DNA of 64,000 bases from Timema cristinae (GCA_039000515.1 JBCFYV010000001.1:17399928-17463927); one strand, 5' to 3'; shown: positions 41,745 through 55,039, counted from the stretch's first letter. Notes: generated from the sequence alone by a model not told the origin. Made by a program: numbers and translations.

Positions 41745-42330
41745 TTATTGGTAAGGTGCACCGCACAAAAATTCTCTTTTAAAAAATTATAATAGAGATA
41801 TTTGCTAAAATTAAAAAAGTCCGTAAAATTGGTGAAGCTATAATGTTAAAGAAACACTTACCAAAGACCATAACAATCAATATATATTTTCAAAGACCTC
41901 ACTATATATATATGTTGTAGCTCAGAATTTCTTGGTTTTATAAAAATTTCTGCATACGTAAAGTACCATAAGTCATTTCCACTTCATAATATGAATCACC
42001 ATTTTGTTTCAAATGTAAAACAATTCCTTGATTCGAATTCTAATTTAAATCGTTAAAGTGAAATTTTGGAAAATCGATTTTTATATCGTTTTGTTCTTTA
42101 TTAAACTATCCCTTAATTTATGGGTTGGGTATCAATTTCCAAAATTCCTCTTGGAACCGAATGAAAACCCTAGATACAGTTTCTAATATATCGGTAAAAT
42201 GTTTTCGGTTTTAGTCCCAGATATAGACAGATAGACGGAATTGCGGAAAACAATTTTTCAGTTTCAGGGAGTCACGAAAGGTCAACATTTGTCAAAATCT
42301 TAAGCCCGATTTTTTCACGATCACAATTAT
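41745..42330 (-). repeat. Interspersed repeat I, inverted and partial
   Basis: The complement of family I segments: GTAGCTCAGAATTTCTTGGT with TTTTATAAAAATTT near 41925, then AGACAGATAGACGGAATTGC near 42225 (complement of the CCGTCTGTCT word) and CGAAAGGTCAACATTTGTCA near 42276. Confidence 0.6.
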
Positions 42331-42841
42331 TTTTTTCTCAAAGGGATCAATAGCAAATAAAAATAATGTTAATTATTATTTATGAACTTTTTTATTTAGT
42401 TGAAAGTTTAAAAAGTGACCTAAATGGAAGATATCTTGATCATAAAATACATCTTTACAAATTTGTCAGAATAAAATTACTACATTTCAATCACCATGGG
42501 CATTTTAAAACAATAATTAGAAATATTTTTAGAGAAATTGTTAGTATAGATATAATTTAAAGTTTTGAAAATAATTTTAAAACATACCGTACCTTCAGAA
42601 GGATATTTCAAAACTTTTTAAAATATTGTGAAGCTAGAATTAACAATATTGAAAATTTGATCACTTATATAAACTATTCAAACTTATACATTAATTTGTT
42701 TTTTGTTGTTACTCAGGTAATACTTCAATTAAAATTGTGATTTTTTTTCTTTCTAGACATTCCTAATTAACTAACTAATGCTGTACGATATTAGATAATT
42801 GGCAGTTGATATTAAACATATTTTTTTATCTATTTTTTTAT
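42331..42841. other. AT-rich stretch without recognised feature
   Basis: A 64-codon frame at 42366-42560 has no recognisable similarity. Confidence 0.35.
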
Positions 42842-43137
42842 TGTATTCAACGTGCACTTTCTGAATCGTCTGATTATACCAAATCACGAGAATTGTCTAT
42901 GAGCGAGAACTAAAGGGCCTACCAATTTCCGGGTAAAGGTATTTTCACATACTTTACAATGTTTTTTTTTTACTTGTCACAATCGACATAGGGTTGACAG
43001 CTTTATTTCCCCTTTGAAGGAAGTGCTATGGATTTTTATCTCTCAAGAAAAATCTGTCGACCCAGGCTGGGTTTGAAACCACAAACATCGGGTCCTAGGG
43101 TGGTCATTTTACTCCAAGACCACCAAGCTCGAATAAA
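42842..43137 (-). mobile_element. SINE C
   Basis: 3' end first (TTCAACGTGCACTTTCTGAA), then CTATGAGCGAGAACTAAAGG, CAAGAAAAATCTGTCGACCC and the head complement (GGGTTTGAAACCACAAACAT, CTCCAAGACCACCAAGCTCG). Confidence 0.9.
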
Positions 43138-44539
43138 CATTAAGTTTATTATATTTATATATGGAACCATCTCGTTACTGACAACTCATTAGTTGGTTCT
43201 TTGTCGTTAAAAGCATGATTGACAGACCACAGATAAATAAAAACACTTTAGTCCTCTTATGGTTTATAAAACAGTTTTGTGTCAAAAGATACCAGGAGCC
43301 TATAGGTATCAAATTATTATGTGACTCTTGCGAGGAATGAGGAATTTTGTTTACTTAATTATGGTGTTTAAGGTAACTTTGATGTCTAAACAAATCTACA
43401 GTCTCTTATCAGAACACGAGTAAAAACTAAATTAACATAAAATTCTAACAACCCCAAACTCGGTGCTAGTAATTCTAAAGAGGATTTAAACACCAAAGAG
43501 TTTATATTTTAATGCCAGAGTAAAGTGACTACGAGTAAAGGTCTCTATTTTAAAAAGTTTTTATAACAACTTATTTTATTGCCAGGGTTTTTATCTAAAC
43601 TTTTAAAATATGTGTATATATTTACACACAAACATATTTTATCTAGCACACACATACACACACACAGGGCTAAATCACGAAATATTGTTTTTGACCCAAA
43701 TAATACATTTTCTTACAAATATAAAATCATTATTCGAATCAACGAATCTTACAAAGTGGACAATTTGAATGGGAAATTTTTAATTTTGATTAAAGTTGTT
43801 TTAAGTCTTGGTGAGAACACTTTAATGTAAATTAACTATCCCTATTGATACAATTTTATACTTAAAAGAAAAGATTTTGTTACTCTGCCAACTAGACAAA
43901 TCTATTTTATTCAGTTAACCAATTGTTTGAAATTGTTATTTAAGTTCAAGGTCTTCATTATTATATTTGAAATATATATATATTAGTTTCTTACGAGCCT
44001 AGAATCTCTCGAATACCATAGGATTCGAGGAATCGAGTTTCAATCGTCCCATCTCTATTGTACACACACGTATTTTATTTTACAAACCCATTTTCGAGAA
44101 TTGAAATACCTACTAAAATATATTTTTAAATGTTTTATTAATCAAATTTTGTTAGGTAAGATAAAAAAAATGTTGTTCTCGTTTTTTCTCTGTTAACTAA
44201 ATAAATCACGTTTCAGTAGAAATGTTATCATTGTTTCTATAAGTAACTATAATATATTAAAATACACAATCATTTATAAATAGTATCTTGTATCCCCAAA
44301 TTGGTATCAAGACACGTCATAAAAAGTGTAATCATAGCCAAGTCCCAAACCAGGTTCTTCTAGAACCCGTGGTTCACCTTCAAATTTATTTAGTGGAGTG
44401 TACCGGTAGCTCCGACTTCAGCTCCCCGGTCGATGCGTGGACATTTGCCGATGAAATAACTTCGGCTCTCCCCTCCATCGTAAATAAACAAGGACGGTAA
44501 CTGAGTGTTAAATAATTACAAAAGATAGCTGCCATAGTT
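43138..44539. other. Stretch without recognised element
   Basis: AT-rich to about 44280, with CA-rich simple sequence at 43640-43670. At 44288-44500 there is a 70-codon frame with less biased composition (see findings). Confidence 0.4.
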
Positions 44540-44795
44540 TATTTTTAGCAACATGGCTTACTACCCGTTCGGAATATACGCTTATAAACTAATTATGCTA
44601 ATCTTTTAGGGATTAGGAAGGTTATATTTAGAGGGAGTGTACCCTCGTTTACATGGAAGGAAAGTGGAAAACAATTTTGAAAAAAAATATCTCAGTGCAC
44701 CCGATTGAAATTCGAACCTAGATCTCCCAGTCATCGGAAGTCTAGTCTAACAAGGGATTTGTGCGCTTAGAACATGCGAACACTAAAGTGGATAG
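44540..44795 (-). mobile_element. SINE B
   Basis: Tail (AACATGGCTTACTACCCGTT), body (GAGGGAGTGTACCCTCGTTT) and head complement (GATTGAAATTCGAACCTAGA, TAGAACATGCGAACACTAAA). Confidence 0.88.
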
Positions 44796-44930
44796 TTAAC
44801 GGTGCTATACCAGATATATACCAGCTTGAAGCTGAAAGCTAGTCACAAGGGGTGGGAGGATCAGTTTCAGTGTGTGTGTATAAGAGAATGAAGTGGTAGA
44901 GAGTTTTTTAAATGAGAATAATATATCCTG

Positions 44931-44931
<1 letters not shown>

Positions 44932-44964
<33 letters not shown>

Positions 44965-45036
44965 TTTTTATTTATATTTATATATATATATATATATTTT
45001 ATATGTATATATTTATTCATATATATATATATATAA
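44932..45036. repeat. Compound (TA)n / AT-rich microsatellite
   Basis: Four TA runs separated by short TTTATTTATAT and TTTTATATGT spacers. Confidence 0.92.
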
Positions 45037-45484
45037 AGTTGAATGAGTTATATACAATTTGCATTCATTTGACTGATATAGCCTACATAAAATGCAGTCT
45101 GTACTATAGTTTTACAGTACTAGGGCCTATAATTATTTCTAGTTAAAAGAAAACAACAATATGTTGACTTTTAACCTTTGAGTTTCTCAACCAATAAAAA
45201 TTTACATATTTCATTTGTCTTGGTTTGGTTTTTTCCCCTCGTTTTCCTGAAATTGTGTTTGTATTACACAGAACTTCCTGACTACTGGGTTAGATCTAAC
45301 AGGGTTTACTATCTTATGAAGGACTTAAGTTTTAATCAATATAAGATCTAATAGTCATTTTACTAAGGCCTAAAATTACCAAAGTCAACTTCGTTGCTTT
45401 ACAAAATCACAGGTATACCAGGAAGATCCAGATAGTTTTCTGACGTTTTAATATTTTGTGCAAACCATATTTGAAACACCTTAA

Positions 45485-45856
45485 TATGGGAGTGTAGAGA
45501 GGGTGTGTTAATGGAAGTAATTTCACAATTTTACTTAAAAACATTTTTATTTTCAAAATAAATAAAATATTGCTCTTGTAGAAACATAGGGTTTAATTTT
45601 CTTCATACGGTGATATCAACATTTGTTGAATATCTGCCATGAGTATTGTCGCATTGGCTGAGAAACTTTTTTAAATGAAAAGAAAAAGTTGTCATTAAAT
45701 TCTTGCACATTCTTTACAGATATTTAACAACTGTTGATATCACCATGTGAAGAAAATTTAACTCAATATTTCTACTGAACACTTTTTATGGCTAATTTTG
45801 TTGTTATGAAAACTACAAAAATACCACTTTTTTCTCGCGTTTCTTCTACTCCCACC
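45485..45856. mobile_element. Family D palindromic MITE
   Basis: TTAA lies at 45481-45484 and 45857-45860. Ends ATGGGAGTGTAGAGAGG and (minus strand) GGTGGGAGTAGAAGAAACGC; arms GGTGATATCAACATTTGTTG and ACTGTTGATATCACCATGTG. Confidence 0.92.
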
Positions 45857-45860
45857 TTAA

Positions 45861-47120
45861 CTACCCCAAATAACAATTATAAAGATTCCTATACCAGTGA
45901 TAGTTTTAATAATTTTATTGTCTTATGCCCAAATTCAAATCGTAGTGATGATGTTTCCGTAAAAAATTAAAGATTTTCAGTACAAGTCCCAGATAGTTTT
46001 AAATTAATTTGAGTGTTTATATAACGCTTAATTTATAAATTTAACGTCAAATACACAGATTTGTGCACTTTTATTTAATTCAGAACGAGATTTTTTGTCG
46101 TAATATGTACTAAAACAATTTTTTATTTTAATACACACGTTATCAGAATGTAAATATACAGGTGTTACTTTTAATAGATATTATCACTAGCTATAAGGGA
46201 ACACTAATAATAAAGTAAAATGTTGGCAATGTTAAGCACAAAAAATTAAGTTTGTATTTCTAAAATCTCCTTCCTTGTTAAAAATCCTACCAGGCCATAT
46301 ACTTTTTTTTTCGGCTACTCTTGAAATATAAAATCAACATTAAAGATAGTTTATCGTTTAATTCATATCTAATACACTCATTAAGTCTTCTTTAAATCTA
46401 CCCATTGCTCTGGTATGTATATAAAAATAAATTCTTTCATCGAAGTTGTTGTCGACAAGGGGAAGTTTAAAAAATTCCTGCGCCGTAGTGAATGCTCGGT
46501 ATATCATCCAGACAAATTAATTGCCCCTTATAACTGACTGAGAGATGAAGCTGGTTATTATAGATGAAAGACCGGTTAAGTTTGAAGCCGACTACTTTAT
46601 TATTACTATTACTTGTCTTTAAGCAGAAAAGATATGACTTATAAAGATGTGTACAGAAGAATTAGAAGATAATAACCCCAAAATAAACAAATAATCTTCC
46701 AATAGACTTTTTTTTTGTGGTCGTTATATACCGAGTATGGGAAAGAAATACGTTACATGTTTACTCGTAATGTTTAGTGTACTTAAATAGCCTCTATTAT
46801 ATAGTATGTTTGTGGTCCTCTACTCAACAAAATGCTAATTTGTAATTGATCAAAAAAAATTACATGCCTGGAATATCTACTATCTAAACGACTATGGTCT
46901 ATTGTACAAGTTTATTGTTCTATCTTGTAGATTATGGCCTATAGCATCCATTACAAAGTACCAACATTATCTCTACAATATATTTATAGTAAAATGACAT
47001 CACCCACTAGATGTGTTTTAAGAGTTAACGATGAAACGTGTTTATTATATTAATTTCTTAAGTGTCATATATTTAAAAGAAACATTGTGACATAAGGTTA
47101 GGTTATGATCCTTGTGAAGA
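45861..47120. other. AT-rich stretch without recognised feature
   Basis: No shared repeat or coding signal recognised. Confidence 0.35.
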
Positions 47121-47124
47121 TTAA

Positions 47125-47755
47125 GCTGATAGTGTAGAGAACGCGATTTAAAAGCAGTGTTTTTGAAGTTATTATAGCAAACAAAAATCTGTCTAAATAA
47201 ATAGAATATTGCTCCAATATAAATATGGAGTATAATTTAATTAATATTATATCAACATTGGTTATTATTATTATTATTATTATATTAGCACCACATCTTA
47301 CTACCCGTTCGGGTTATACGCATTTACGCTAATGTGTAATGGTAGGGTGATTGTGATATGAAATGGAGGACCTACAGTTTAACGTGGGATCCGAACCACG
47401 GTGGAGGCCTGGCATTCCCCACATTCACAAGTTGTGATTAATACACGTCTTGTCAGAGGTGAAGGAAGGGTTTGGTAATCAGATAAATCTGTGCCGATAG
47501 TCAACATTTGTTAACTATCTATCATGATCTTAGTGGCATTAGATGAGAAACTTTTTTAATGAAGAAAAAAGTTTTCATTAAATTCCATGAGACACCCTTG
47601 ATAGATATTCAACAACTATTGATATCACCACGTGAAGAAACTTATACTTCATGTTTCTATTGGAGCAATATTCTATATATTTTGGCCATCAAAAGTGTTT
47701 TGTTATAGAAACTGCAAGAACACTTACCTTTCTCCACAATATTTACATACCCACC
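47125..47755. mobile_element. Family D MITE split by a SINE A
   Basis: TTAA lies at 47121-47124 and 47756-47759. The left arm runs to ATTATATCAACATTGGTTA, the right half resumes at 47501 (TCAACATTTGTTAACTATCT) and ends in ACATACCCACC. Confidence 0.88.
47265..47500 (-). mobile_element. SINE A, 5'-truncated, insertion variant
   Basis: (TTA)n, tail (GCACCACATCTTACTACCCG), body with the TTGTGATTAATACACG insertion, cut in the head at CTGTGCCG. The TSD is TCAACATTGGTTA / TCAACATTTGTTA (one mismatch). Confidence 0.92.
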
Positions 47756-47861
47756 TTAAGTGTAAATCTTTTAATGTTAATAATAAGGGAAATATGCATA
47801 TTATATTTCACATTTAGGTGGTAGACACACATTTATATTTTAACTCTTTATTATTCTTTTA

Positions 47862-48092
47862 CCCCCACATTTTACTACCCGTTTCGCATACATGCATACA
47901 ATAATTACGCTTATGGATAAGGGACGAATAAAGCAGAACTTTAGTTGAAATGTTCCGCATTTGCTAACCCTTGGTATAAATCTACCTCAATAGTATACAG
48001 CCAAAAGGTATACAAACGCCGATTTTCCCATCACTGCCAAATAAGTCTAACACGAGAATGACGCATTAGACCAAGTGATCACCGATGCGGGT
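47862..48092 (-). mobile_element. SINE B, diverged
   Basis: Tail (CCACATTTTACTACCCGTTT), a poor body and a head complement with GAGAATGACGCATTAGACCA and GATCACCGATGCGGGTGC. Confidence 0.75.
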
Positions 48093-48119
48093 GCTTATTA
48101 ATATCCATAATTGTTTTTA

Positions 48120-48362
48120 ATTGCTGTGTCATATTCCTGTTCAGGTTATTCGTATTAATGTAATACTCTTATGAAGTTGGGATGAGGAAAGTAACATTTG
48201 AGAGGTAATCTGCCCGAATTTACTTGGGAAACCTTTTTAAGAAAAAGCACCCTCAATGGGCCTGACCTGAATTCAAACTCCAATCTCCTCGGTATTGGTA
48301 AGGCCAGACTAACTATGCGCGTGAGTGACGTCTGAAACCATTCGGCCACTAAAGTGGGTCAT
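48120..48362 (-). mobile_element. SINE B, older subfamily
   Basis: Variant tail (TTCCTGTTCAGGTTATTCGT), body (GAGGTAATCTGCCCGAATTT) and head complement (CTGAATTCAAACTCCAATCT, CCATTCGGCCACTAAAGTGG). Confidence 0.82.
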
Positions 48363-48424
48363 AGAAATAACTACTAGCTTATTCTTAAAATACAATATTA
48401 CATTATCACTCAGAGTTGTTTAAA

Positions 48425-48622
48425 CTTTAATTGCTTTAATGGGTCAGAGATTAAGAGAATAGAGTTTAGACAACATCTGTATTCTCATGGATGGAGCCGT
48501 CCACCATTATGTAAAAATCACCCCCAAATATACTCGGCCAGGGTTCAAAAGCCGACTTTCCCATCACCTGTAAATTAGATTGGATGAGCTTGACATCTAG
48601 TCCGCATGCCCACCGACGCATC
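48425..48622 (-). mobile_element. SINE B, diverged
   Basis: B-box complement (GCCAGGGTTCAAAAGCCGAC), TTCCCATCACCTGTAAATTA and head complement (TAGTCCGCATGCCCACCGAC). The third SINE B in a row in this orientation. Confidence 0.65.
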
Positions 48623-51607
48623 TATAAAAAATAAATGATCTGTTATTAATTACTAAATTCTATATATTTTTAAAAAATATATAAAATCTTAAGTGTTTTA
48701 CTTTTCTTAAATTATATATGATTCAGCGTGCAATTAGCCATTCGCAATTGAAGATGTATATACCCTCTAATTATTCAAGACGCGCTAATTAGAAAATGTC
48801 ACTTTGGGGGAAGAAAAGCTATTGCTTTTCTTTATGTTTGATGTTTGCTTGAGACTAATTACTGGTCTCATTAAATATTTTAATAGTTTAGGTTTAATTA
48901 GTAAATAATTGAAACACAGGTTTTTAAAAATCCATTCTGGACGATTTTATTCTTATCTTTATTTTCAGAAAATAAATGGTAAAGTGCAGCACCATACAGA
49001 TTTTCTTTCTTCTCTTCACTTAAAATGGAGAAATTTACACAAAGCTCACAAGATTTTTGGAACGAAATAAAATACATTGTTGAGGAAACATGATGTATAA
49101 AAGAACACCATCACATTCTACTAAATAGCATAGAATAAAATAACGTTTACAGATACATATGGAGACATAAATGTTATGAAGCACCTCACAGATTTTCACT
49201 CTCATTTTTCTTAAAAGCTCGTGAGAATTGCGTAAAGAAATGGTGAGTTAAATAATAATTAATGCATATATCCTGGACTCTAAATATTACTTGCTACAGA
49301 AAAAACTCTTTTGTTAACAGGACGAAAACTTCAAATAGTAAGTGATATTTCTTATAATCTATCCAAATTCCAATATACCTGTGATCTACCATTTGATCCA
49401 CGGGTGTATTGTCCATCCAACATAGGGGTGGGGGAAACTTTTAATATGTTTATTGTAAACATTAGTTTAAAGTCACAAATGCTAACTTATGTGGAAATAA
49501 TAATTTTTAAATTAATACTATATTGTTAATCAAAAGAGTTATTCAATTTTTTATTATGTCAACACATGTCCATGAACACAACAGAATATGGTTTGTATGA
49601 TTTAATAAACCACACTTATCTTATTCCGTTCACTATGCTTATTTATGACGAGGTGGAAGGAAGCCTTTTAGAAGCTTTAATTTGAAAAGCACATTTTTTA
49701 ATTGAACCGTGGACTACACTTTCAAAAAAAAAAAGGTAAAATCCAAACTGTTATTTTCATAAGTTATTTTTAATAAAACGTAAATAAAGTTAATATAAAA
49801 ATAAAATTAATCACAAAATTGTTTATTGTGAAGGTTTAGACTTCCAACAGTGATGATAGCTTAACATAAATAGTCTTACAAATCATAGGGGATTAACGAA
49901 TAGGGATACATGAGAGTAGATCTGGTAAACTGTTACTGTATTTGACTTACCATCACTCCTATGCTGGATAGATTTTAGATTCCACAGAGCATAAACACCA
50001 TTAAATTATTTTTAAATATACATTTGCGTTAAAAAAAAAATGATCACAGTATCAACTAAAAAAGTATACATTTAATTCCTTAAAAAACAGTAAATTTCCC
50101 TTTTTATAATATATTTGTTTGTTAATATATACAACCTCACATTTCATAATCTCCCCCTTCCATCCACCATATAGTAAAACAGAAGGCACGCGTATGAAAC
50201 CAATGCTGTAAGAAGAAGAAAAAAAACTAATAGTAATGGTTGAGGGGGGGGGGATAAATAAAACAAAACACGGAATCACCCCTTGGTGGAAAATAATTTA
50301 TGACGTGGGGACAAGGAAATATCCTTCTCACTTCGGACTCAGACCACCTACGGAGTTTGTGGCAAGAGGGGGGGAGGTGGGTAGGGTATATAGGGTCAGT
50401 CAGGTGGGTAAAAAACGAGCCGAGGGTGAGGGTTTGGTTAAAGTAAAGGGAAGGGAAGTTCATCCTATTTGATTTACTCCCGCCTTCAGCTCTTGTGGGA
50501 CTGCGTCACCATTTGTAACTTCTTTTCTGAGGTGTAGTGGGGTCGGTATGTCATTCTTTCTCTCTCTCTCTCTTTGATTCTCTTATACTCTTTATCTCAC
50601 ATACACTCTTCGTGGCCAAGCAAATCAACAGGTGGATAAATACGCCGGTTGAAATATGAGGTTGAAGTCTCCCAACCAACCTGTTAAAGCGCATGCGCTT
50701 AGAGTCTTATCACCATAACTTTTTTTACCTGAATATAACAGTTTAAAAATCATATGTTTAGGTTTTGGGTTGCCAACACTTGTTAAAGATTACTGTTTTG
50801 TTATTAATGATAAGTTTTTTAATTACGTGTATAATTTACATTTAAAATAACGTAAACTTAAGTTTTCTCAAATTATTTCACTACTTTTAAATTATTTATT
50901 TTTATCCAATCGAAAACAATATTTCAAACATAGATAAAAGTACTTATTCCTTCGTTTTGGAATGTTATTGATAACGTTAATATTTTGACTTACACTAATA
51001 CTTTTTAATACAGGCATCGTATTTACTTGGAAAAGAGAAAATACTTGTATTTTTTTATATTTAATAAATTATTTTATCGCATTTCGAACATTTAACTGAA
51101 TAAAATATTTTTATCAACTACGTGGATGCAGCATTGTAAAGAACTTGCTTGCGTCATGATAAATCACATAGTTTAAGTTCGTCGGTCGGTCGTCAATTTA
51201 AAGCTATATTTGTTAGAGCTTTTGTAAAAGTGCTGTGAATAATATTTTTTTAATTGGAATGAAACCATAAATAAGCTTTGTGCCCGACCTCAAATAAATA
51301 TAAATAATATTGACCTAAATTACTTTGGTTAGCTATCACATTCATAAATTACCATCAGTTTTCATTACAAATATCCAAAGTGACAAATGTCAGCAGTGTT
51401 GGCGTTGGGATGCATTACGGACTATTTCTAGTAACATTTTGAGCTGTCATCCAGTAAACTCGGGTGGGGAATGTACTTTACAATTGCTGAGTAAAATAGT
51501 CCAATGTGGTTCACATGAGAAATAGCTAGAAGTCCTAATTTGCTGGCAAATAAAATGATCGGATCTCGTTAAATATAAATTATATTTTGGTATTAAAGTC
51601 ACTTATT
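48623..51607. other. Three-kilobase stretch without recognised element
   Basis: Mostly AT-rich. 50140-50480 is G-rich on the plus strand (GGTTGAGGGGGGGGGGATAA; GGCAAGAGGGGGGGAGGTGG), with overlapping 75-78-codon frames on both strands and no similarity I recognise. A (TCTC)n patch lies at 50555-50575. GTCGGTCGGTCGTC occurs near 51181. No gene or mobile element was found. Confidence 0.45.
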
Positions 51608-51985
51608 ATGGCGGGAATGCAGGGAACATGAGTTAAGAGAAGTGTTTTTATAGGTTTTATAGCAAAACATTCTTTTGGAAAAAATAAATCAAGTATTTTT
51701 TTCAGGATAAACATAGAGTTTAATTTTCTTCACATGGTGATATCAACAATTGTTAAATATCTGTCATGAGCATAGTTGTGTATTCGATGAGAAATTTTTT
51801 AAACGAAGAGAAAAAGTTGTCAATAAATTCCAGGACACCTTAACAGACATTCAACAACTGTTGATATCACCATGTGAAGAAAATTAAACTATAGGTTTCT
51901 GAAGGAGCAATTTTTTTTTTCTCAAAAATAGTTTTGCTTTAAGAAATAAAAAAAAAATCACGCTCCCTAAATCCTAATTTCATGT
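51608..51985. mobile_element. Family D palindromic MITE
   Basis: Left arm GGCGGGAATGCAGGGAACAT and TTCACATGGTGATATCAACA; right arm ACTGTTGATATCACCATGTG, ending near CACGCTCCCTAAATCC. The terminal TTAA sites are mutated. Confidence 0.88.
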
Positions 51986-52229
51986 TAACATGGTAAGAAA
52001 ATATCTACTCACACTTAGTTGGATAGAAATATTACGGCTAAATTTCAAATTCTTCAATTTTGAATATTTACCTGTGGTCATAATTTGGCTGTCATAATAG
52101 CCAAATATTTACCTTTTTTTTCACCAGTGGTTCTTGGTGGAGGGAAATAAAATGTTTCTAGAGAGAAATAAAAGGAGTATTAGTAATAAAATTGTAATAC
52201 TGTAGTTGGTTATATATATATATAACGAA

Positions 52230-52470
52230 ATATTAGGTTGTGTTAAGGTTTTACGCACATATGATAGTTACGCTAATTGGGTTTGAAAAAGGAATGCAGA
52301 ATTTAAAGGTAATTTATCCGCATTTGCGTTGAAGGAGAGTGAGAAAACATTTAAGAAAAACCAACCTCAGAAAACTCGACCAAGTTTTGAACCACGATAT
52401 CCCCATCATTGGTTTTCCAGTATATGGTAAAAGGGACGCCTAAGAATAGACCATTCAACCACTAAGTGAT
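52230..52470 (-). mobile_element. SINE B, older subfamily
   Basis: Decayed tail (AAGGTTTTACGCACATATGA), body (AGGTAATTTATCCGCATTTG) and head complement (AAGTTTTGAACCACGATATC, GACCATTCAACCACTAAGTG). Confidence 0.8.
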
Positions 52471-53271
52471 CACAAAATAGTTCCACTAATTTTATTAGAT
52501 TTTAAAACTTAAATAAAATAATTGGTTGAAGTCAACCTCGAGTCAGACTTTATTCCATTTCAACACGTCCTGCGACATTTAGTCCAGTTGTTTGCCAATA
52601 ATTTCTCGATCCTGGTCAAGACTACTGCCAATTTAAATAATATGCCTGCACAAAAATTATTTTGAACTCATCCCCCCCTCCCCCCTATTTCCCTAAAAGA
52701 CCCCACCCATACTTTCCCAAACTCTTTCTGACAACGTCGAGTCAAGTTTTAGCCAAACAAGTGGGTTTAAGTCCAAGGACGTTTTATTACTTTTACCTAC
52801 TTTCACTTTATTCACAGTAATATATATATTATATATATATATATATATTAACACACACACAGGTCCATGTAAAATACCCGAAGGTAGAATGCAATAGAAG
52901 ATATACCTGGTTCAACTTTTATGACTTTAATTATGTTGAGAAGAGTTTGTTTTAGGAAGGAAATTAATGACATGTATGATTATCCCCGGTACTCATCCAT
53001 TTTCATGTTTGTAGAAGAACCAAGACTTAGTAGAATGATACAGAATAAAGACCTTAACTTTGATTTTTCAGAGAGACAAAAAAAAATTGTTCACGAACCT
53101 TTTTTTTTTCACATCCTTAACTTCCTCTTTACCTCACTTCAATCATATGACATTTTTTATTTTGTGTCTTGGCTCATTAGATTCATTTTATCACATTTAA
53201 TAATGATTAACAATTAATTTAAGACGATGTTTGAAAACCCCTCAACTTACTTAAGTGTATTTTAGTATTGT
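52471..53271. other. Stretch without recognised element
   Basis: Includes a C-rich patch (52670-52690), a (TA)n run (52820-52850) and a 98-codon plus-strand frame (52921-53217) with no recognisable similarity. Confidence 0.4.
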
Positions 53272-53565
53272 GATGGAGTTGAAATTTGGACACTGATGAA
53301 GAAATGCGAACCAATCTTTGGAAGCTTTGAGGTGTGGCATTGAAGGATAATAAAGAGGATTAAGAAGTTTGGGTGACTAATGAAGAATTTATAATAATGG
53401 TAAATGAAAAACTGATTATTATATGAAGATAGGTCACATTGTTGAGAAGACAATGGCTTTTTGAGTGACGTCATATAAGGTAAGGTGGAATGTAAAATGG
53501 AACCAGGAAGATGACGAATGCAACTGATGGATGATCTCACACAAGGAAAAAGATGAAATTTCAGG
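53272..53565 (+). pseudogene. LINE reverse-transcriptase protein, C-terminal remnant
   Basis: Decayed frames read GVEIWTLMKKCEPIFGSF then EVWH (stop), RIIKRIKKFG, and later GKVECKMEPGR (stop) RMQLMDDLTQGKR. The pattern G-x-E-x-W-T-L, x-x-F-E-x-W, R-R-x-x-K/R-I, then G-K-V-E-G-K-R-x-x-G-R-R/P-R with a following D-D-L/I, is the usual C-terminal stretch of non-LTR retrotransposon proteins. At least six in-frame stops show that it is old. No polymerase motifs or 3' tail were identified. Confidence 0.78.
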
Positions 53566-55039
53566 ATGTAAGAAACGGACCTGCTGAGGACTCAATTTGT
53601 ATAAGTGCCGAAAGAAAGAACAACTTATGATTTTTTTTATAAAGTGGATTTTAAATACTCTTACATTAGGTATTAGGATAATTTCTTATTTTTATAAATA
53701 AATTAAATTTAAAAACTATTTCAAACAGTTATGGGTAGCCTATTTCCTTTAGTTTATATTTTAACAATAAATATTAAAAAAATACTAATAAAGTATAATT
53801 TTAAAGTAATATTTAAAATATCCAATGGCATTTACAATAGGTTGTTTGTCGAGCATTAAATATTTAGATGCAAGAATTCCCTTCAAACAAATAAACTGAT
53901 GGAAATACTTTATTATTGTATGATGTGTCATCTAATTTTTTTTATTGATTAATTATTTGCAAATACCTACACGTTTGTTGTATTTCTTTATGTAATTATT
54001 GCCCTTCTATATTTATTACAATAATTGTTATGTTTGTTAGTACCATGATATAACTAGGATTATTTCCTAAGCCTTCAATATTATGAGTATTAAAAACATC
54101 GACTGTTTTTTCTACGCACTTTTGAAACATGAAATATTTTTATAGTTGGTGGAAATTTTAACTTTCATTATATGGATCTTTAAAATCATGTTACGTTACA
54201 AAAATATATGTACTACACCAAAAATATATTTGTAAATTTACATAAAACGTTTCAAAACTGAAGATAATGTACATGCCAAAAATGTTTTATCAATGGTTTA
54301 AGAAACCTTTTAAAAGATAATTTAAACACCAGCGTTCCATTTATAATTTGTTGTTTAATATTCAAATGAGTAAAATTGACTAAGCAAAGATCTTTCAAAT
54401 AGAATAAAATCAGTTTCAAAGGAAGTCAAAAATTAGAACTATAGTAAACTATAATAAAGTACAAACAATTGATTTTTTTAAGAAAACATATGTGATCACC
54501 AATGTTATTTTTGAAGTTATACTTCTTTAGGCACGTTATGAAAAAATGATGAGAGTGAAATTTTAAGATGCGCGCGCATCACTGTAACACAAAAGTAACA
54601 GGTTGAAGCTAAACCGCTCATTAAGTCTCGAAAAAAAAAAAAAGCTACCAACATAATAGAAATAGAACCTCTGTTAGTCGCGCATGTTGATACGCTCGTC
54701 ACCTCTGATCACTGTTTTCATATATATAATATTTATCCACATGTTTCTAGTTTCTACATTCACAACACGTGTTTTAGTTTCATACAAGTGCGAATTATAT
54801 ATGTGTTAATAAATTATATTCAATAGTGATTTAAATTGAATATTTTGATTAATATTATTTACTATTCGTAAATATTAGTGAAAAAAATTGTGCTTATAGA
54901 CTTTTTCAAGTGCTCCAATATAATTGAGGTTAACTATCCGTATGTATTATTTATTAATACAAATTAAAATATTATTATTTTAATGATGCCAGAGAAGTAT
55001 AACTTCTCACGCGCGTACATAAGTACACACTCCCATTTT
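53566..55039. other. AT-rich stretch without recognised feature
   Basis: No shared repeat or credible frame. Confidence 0.35.
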
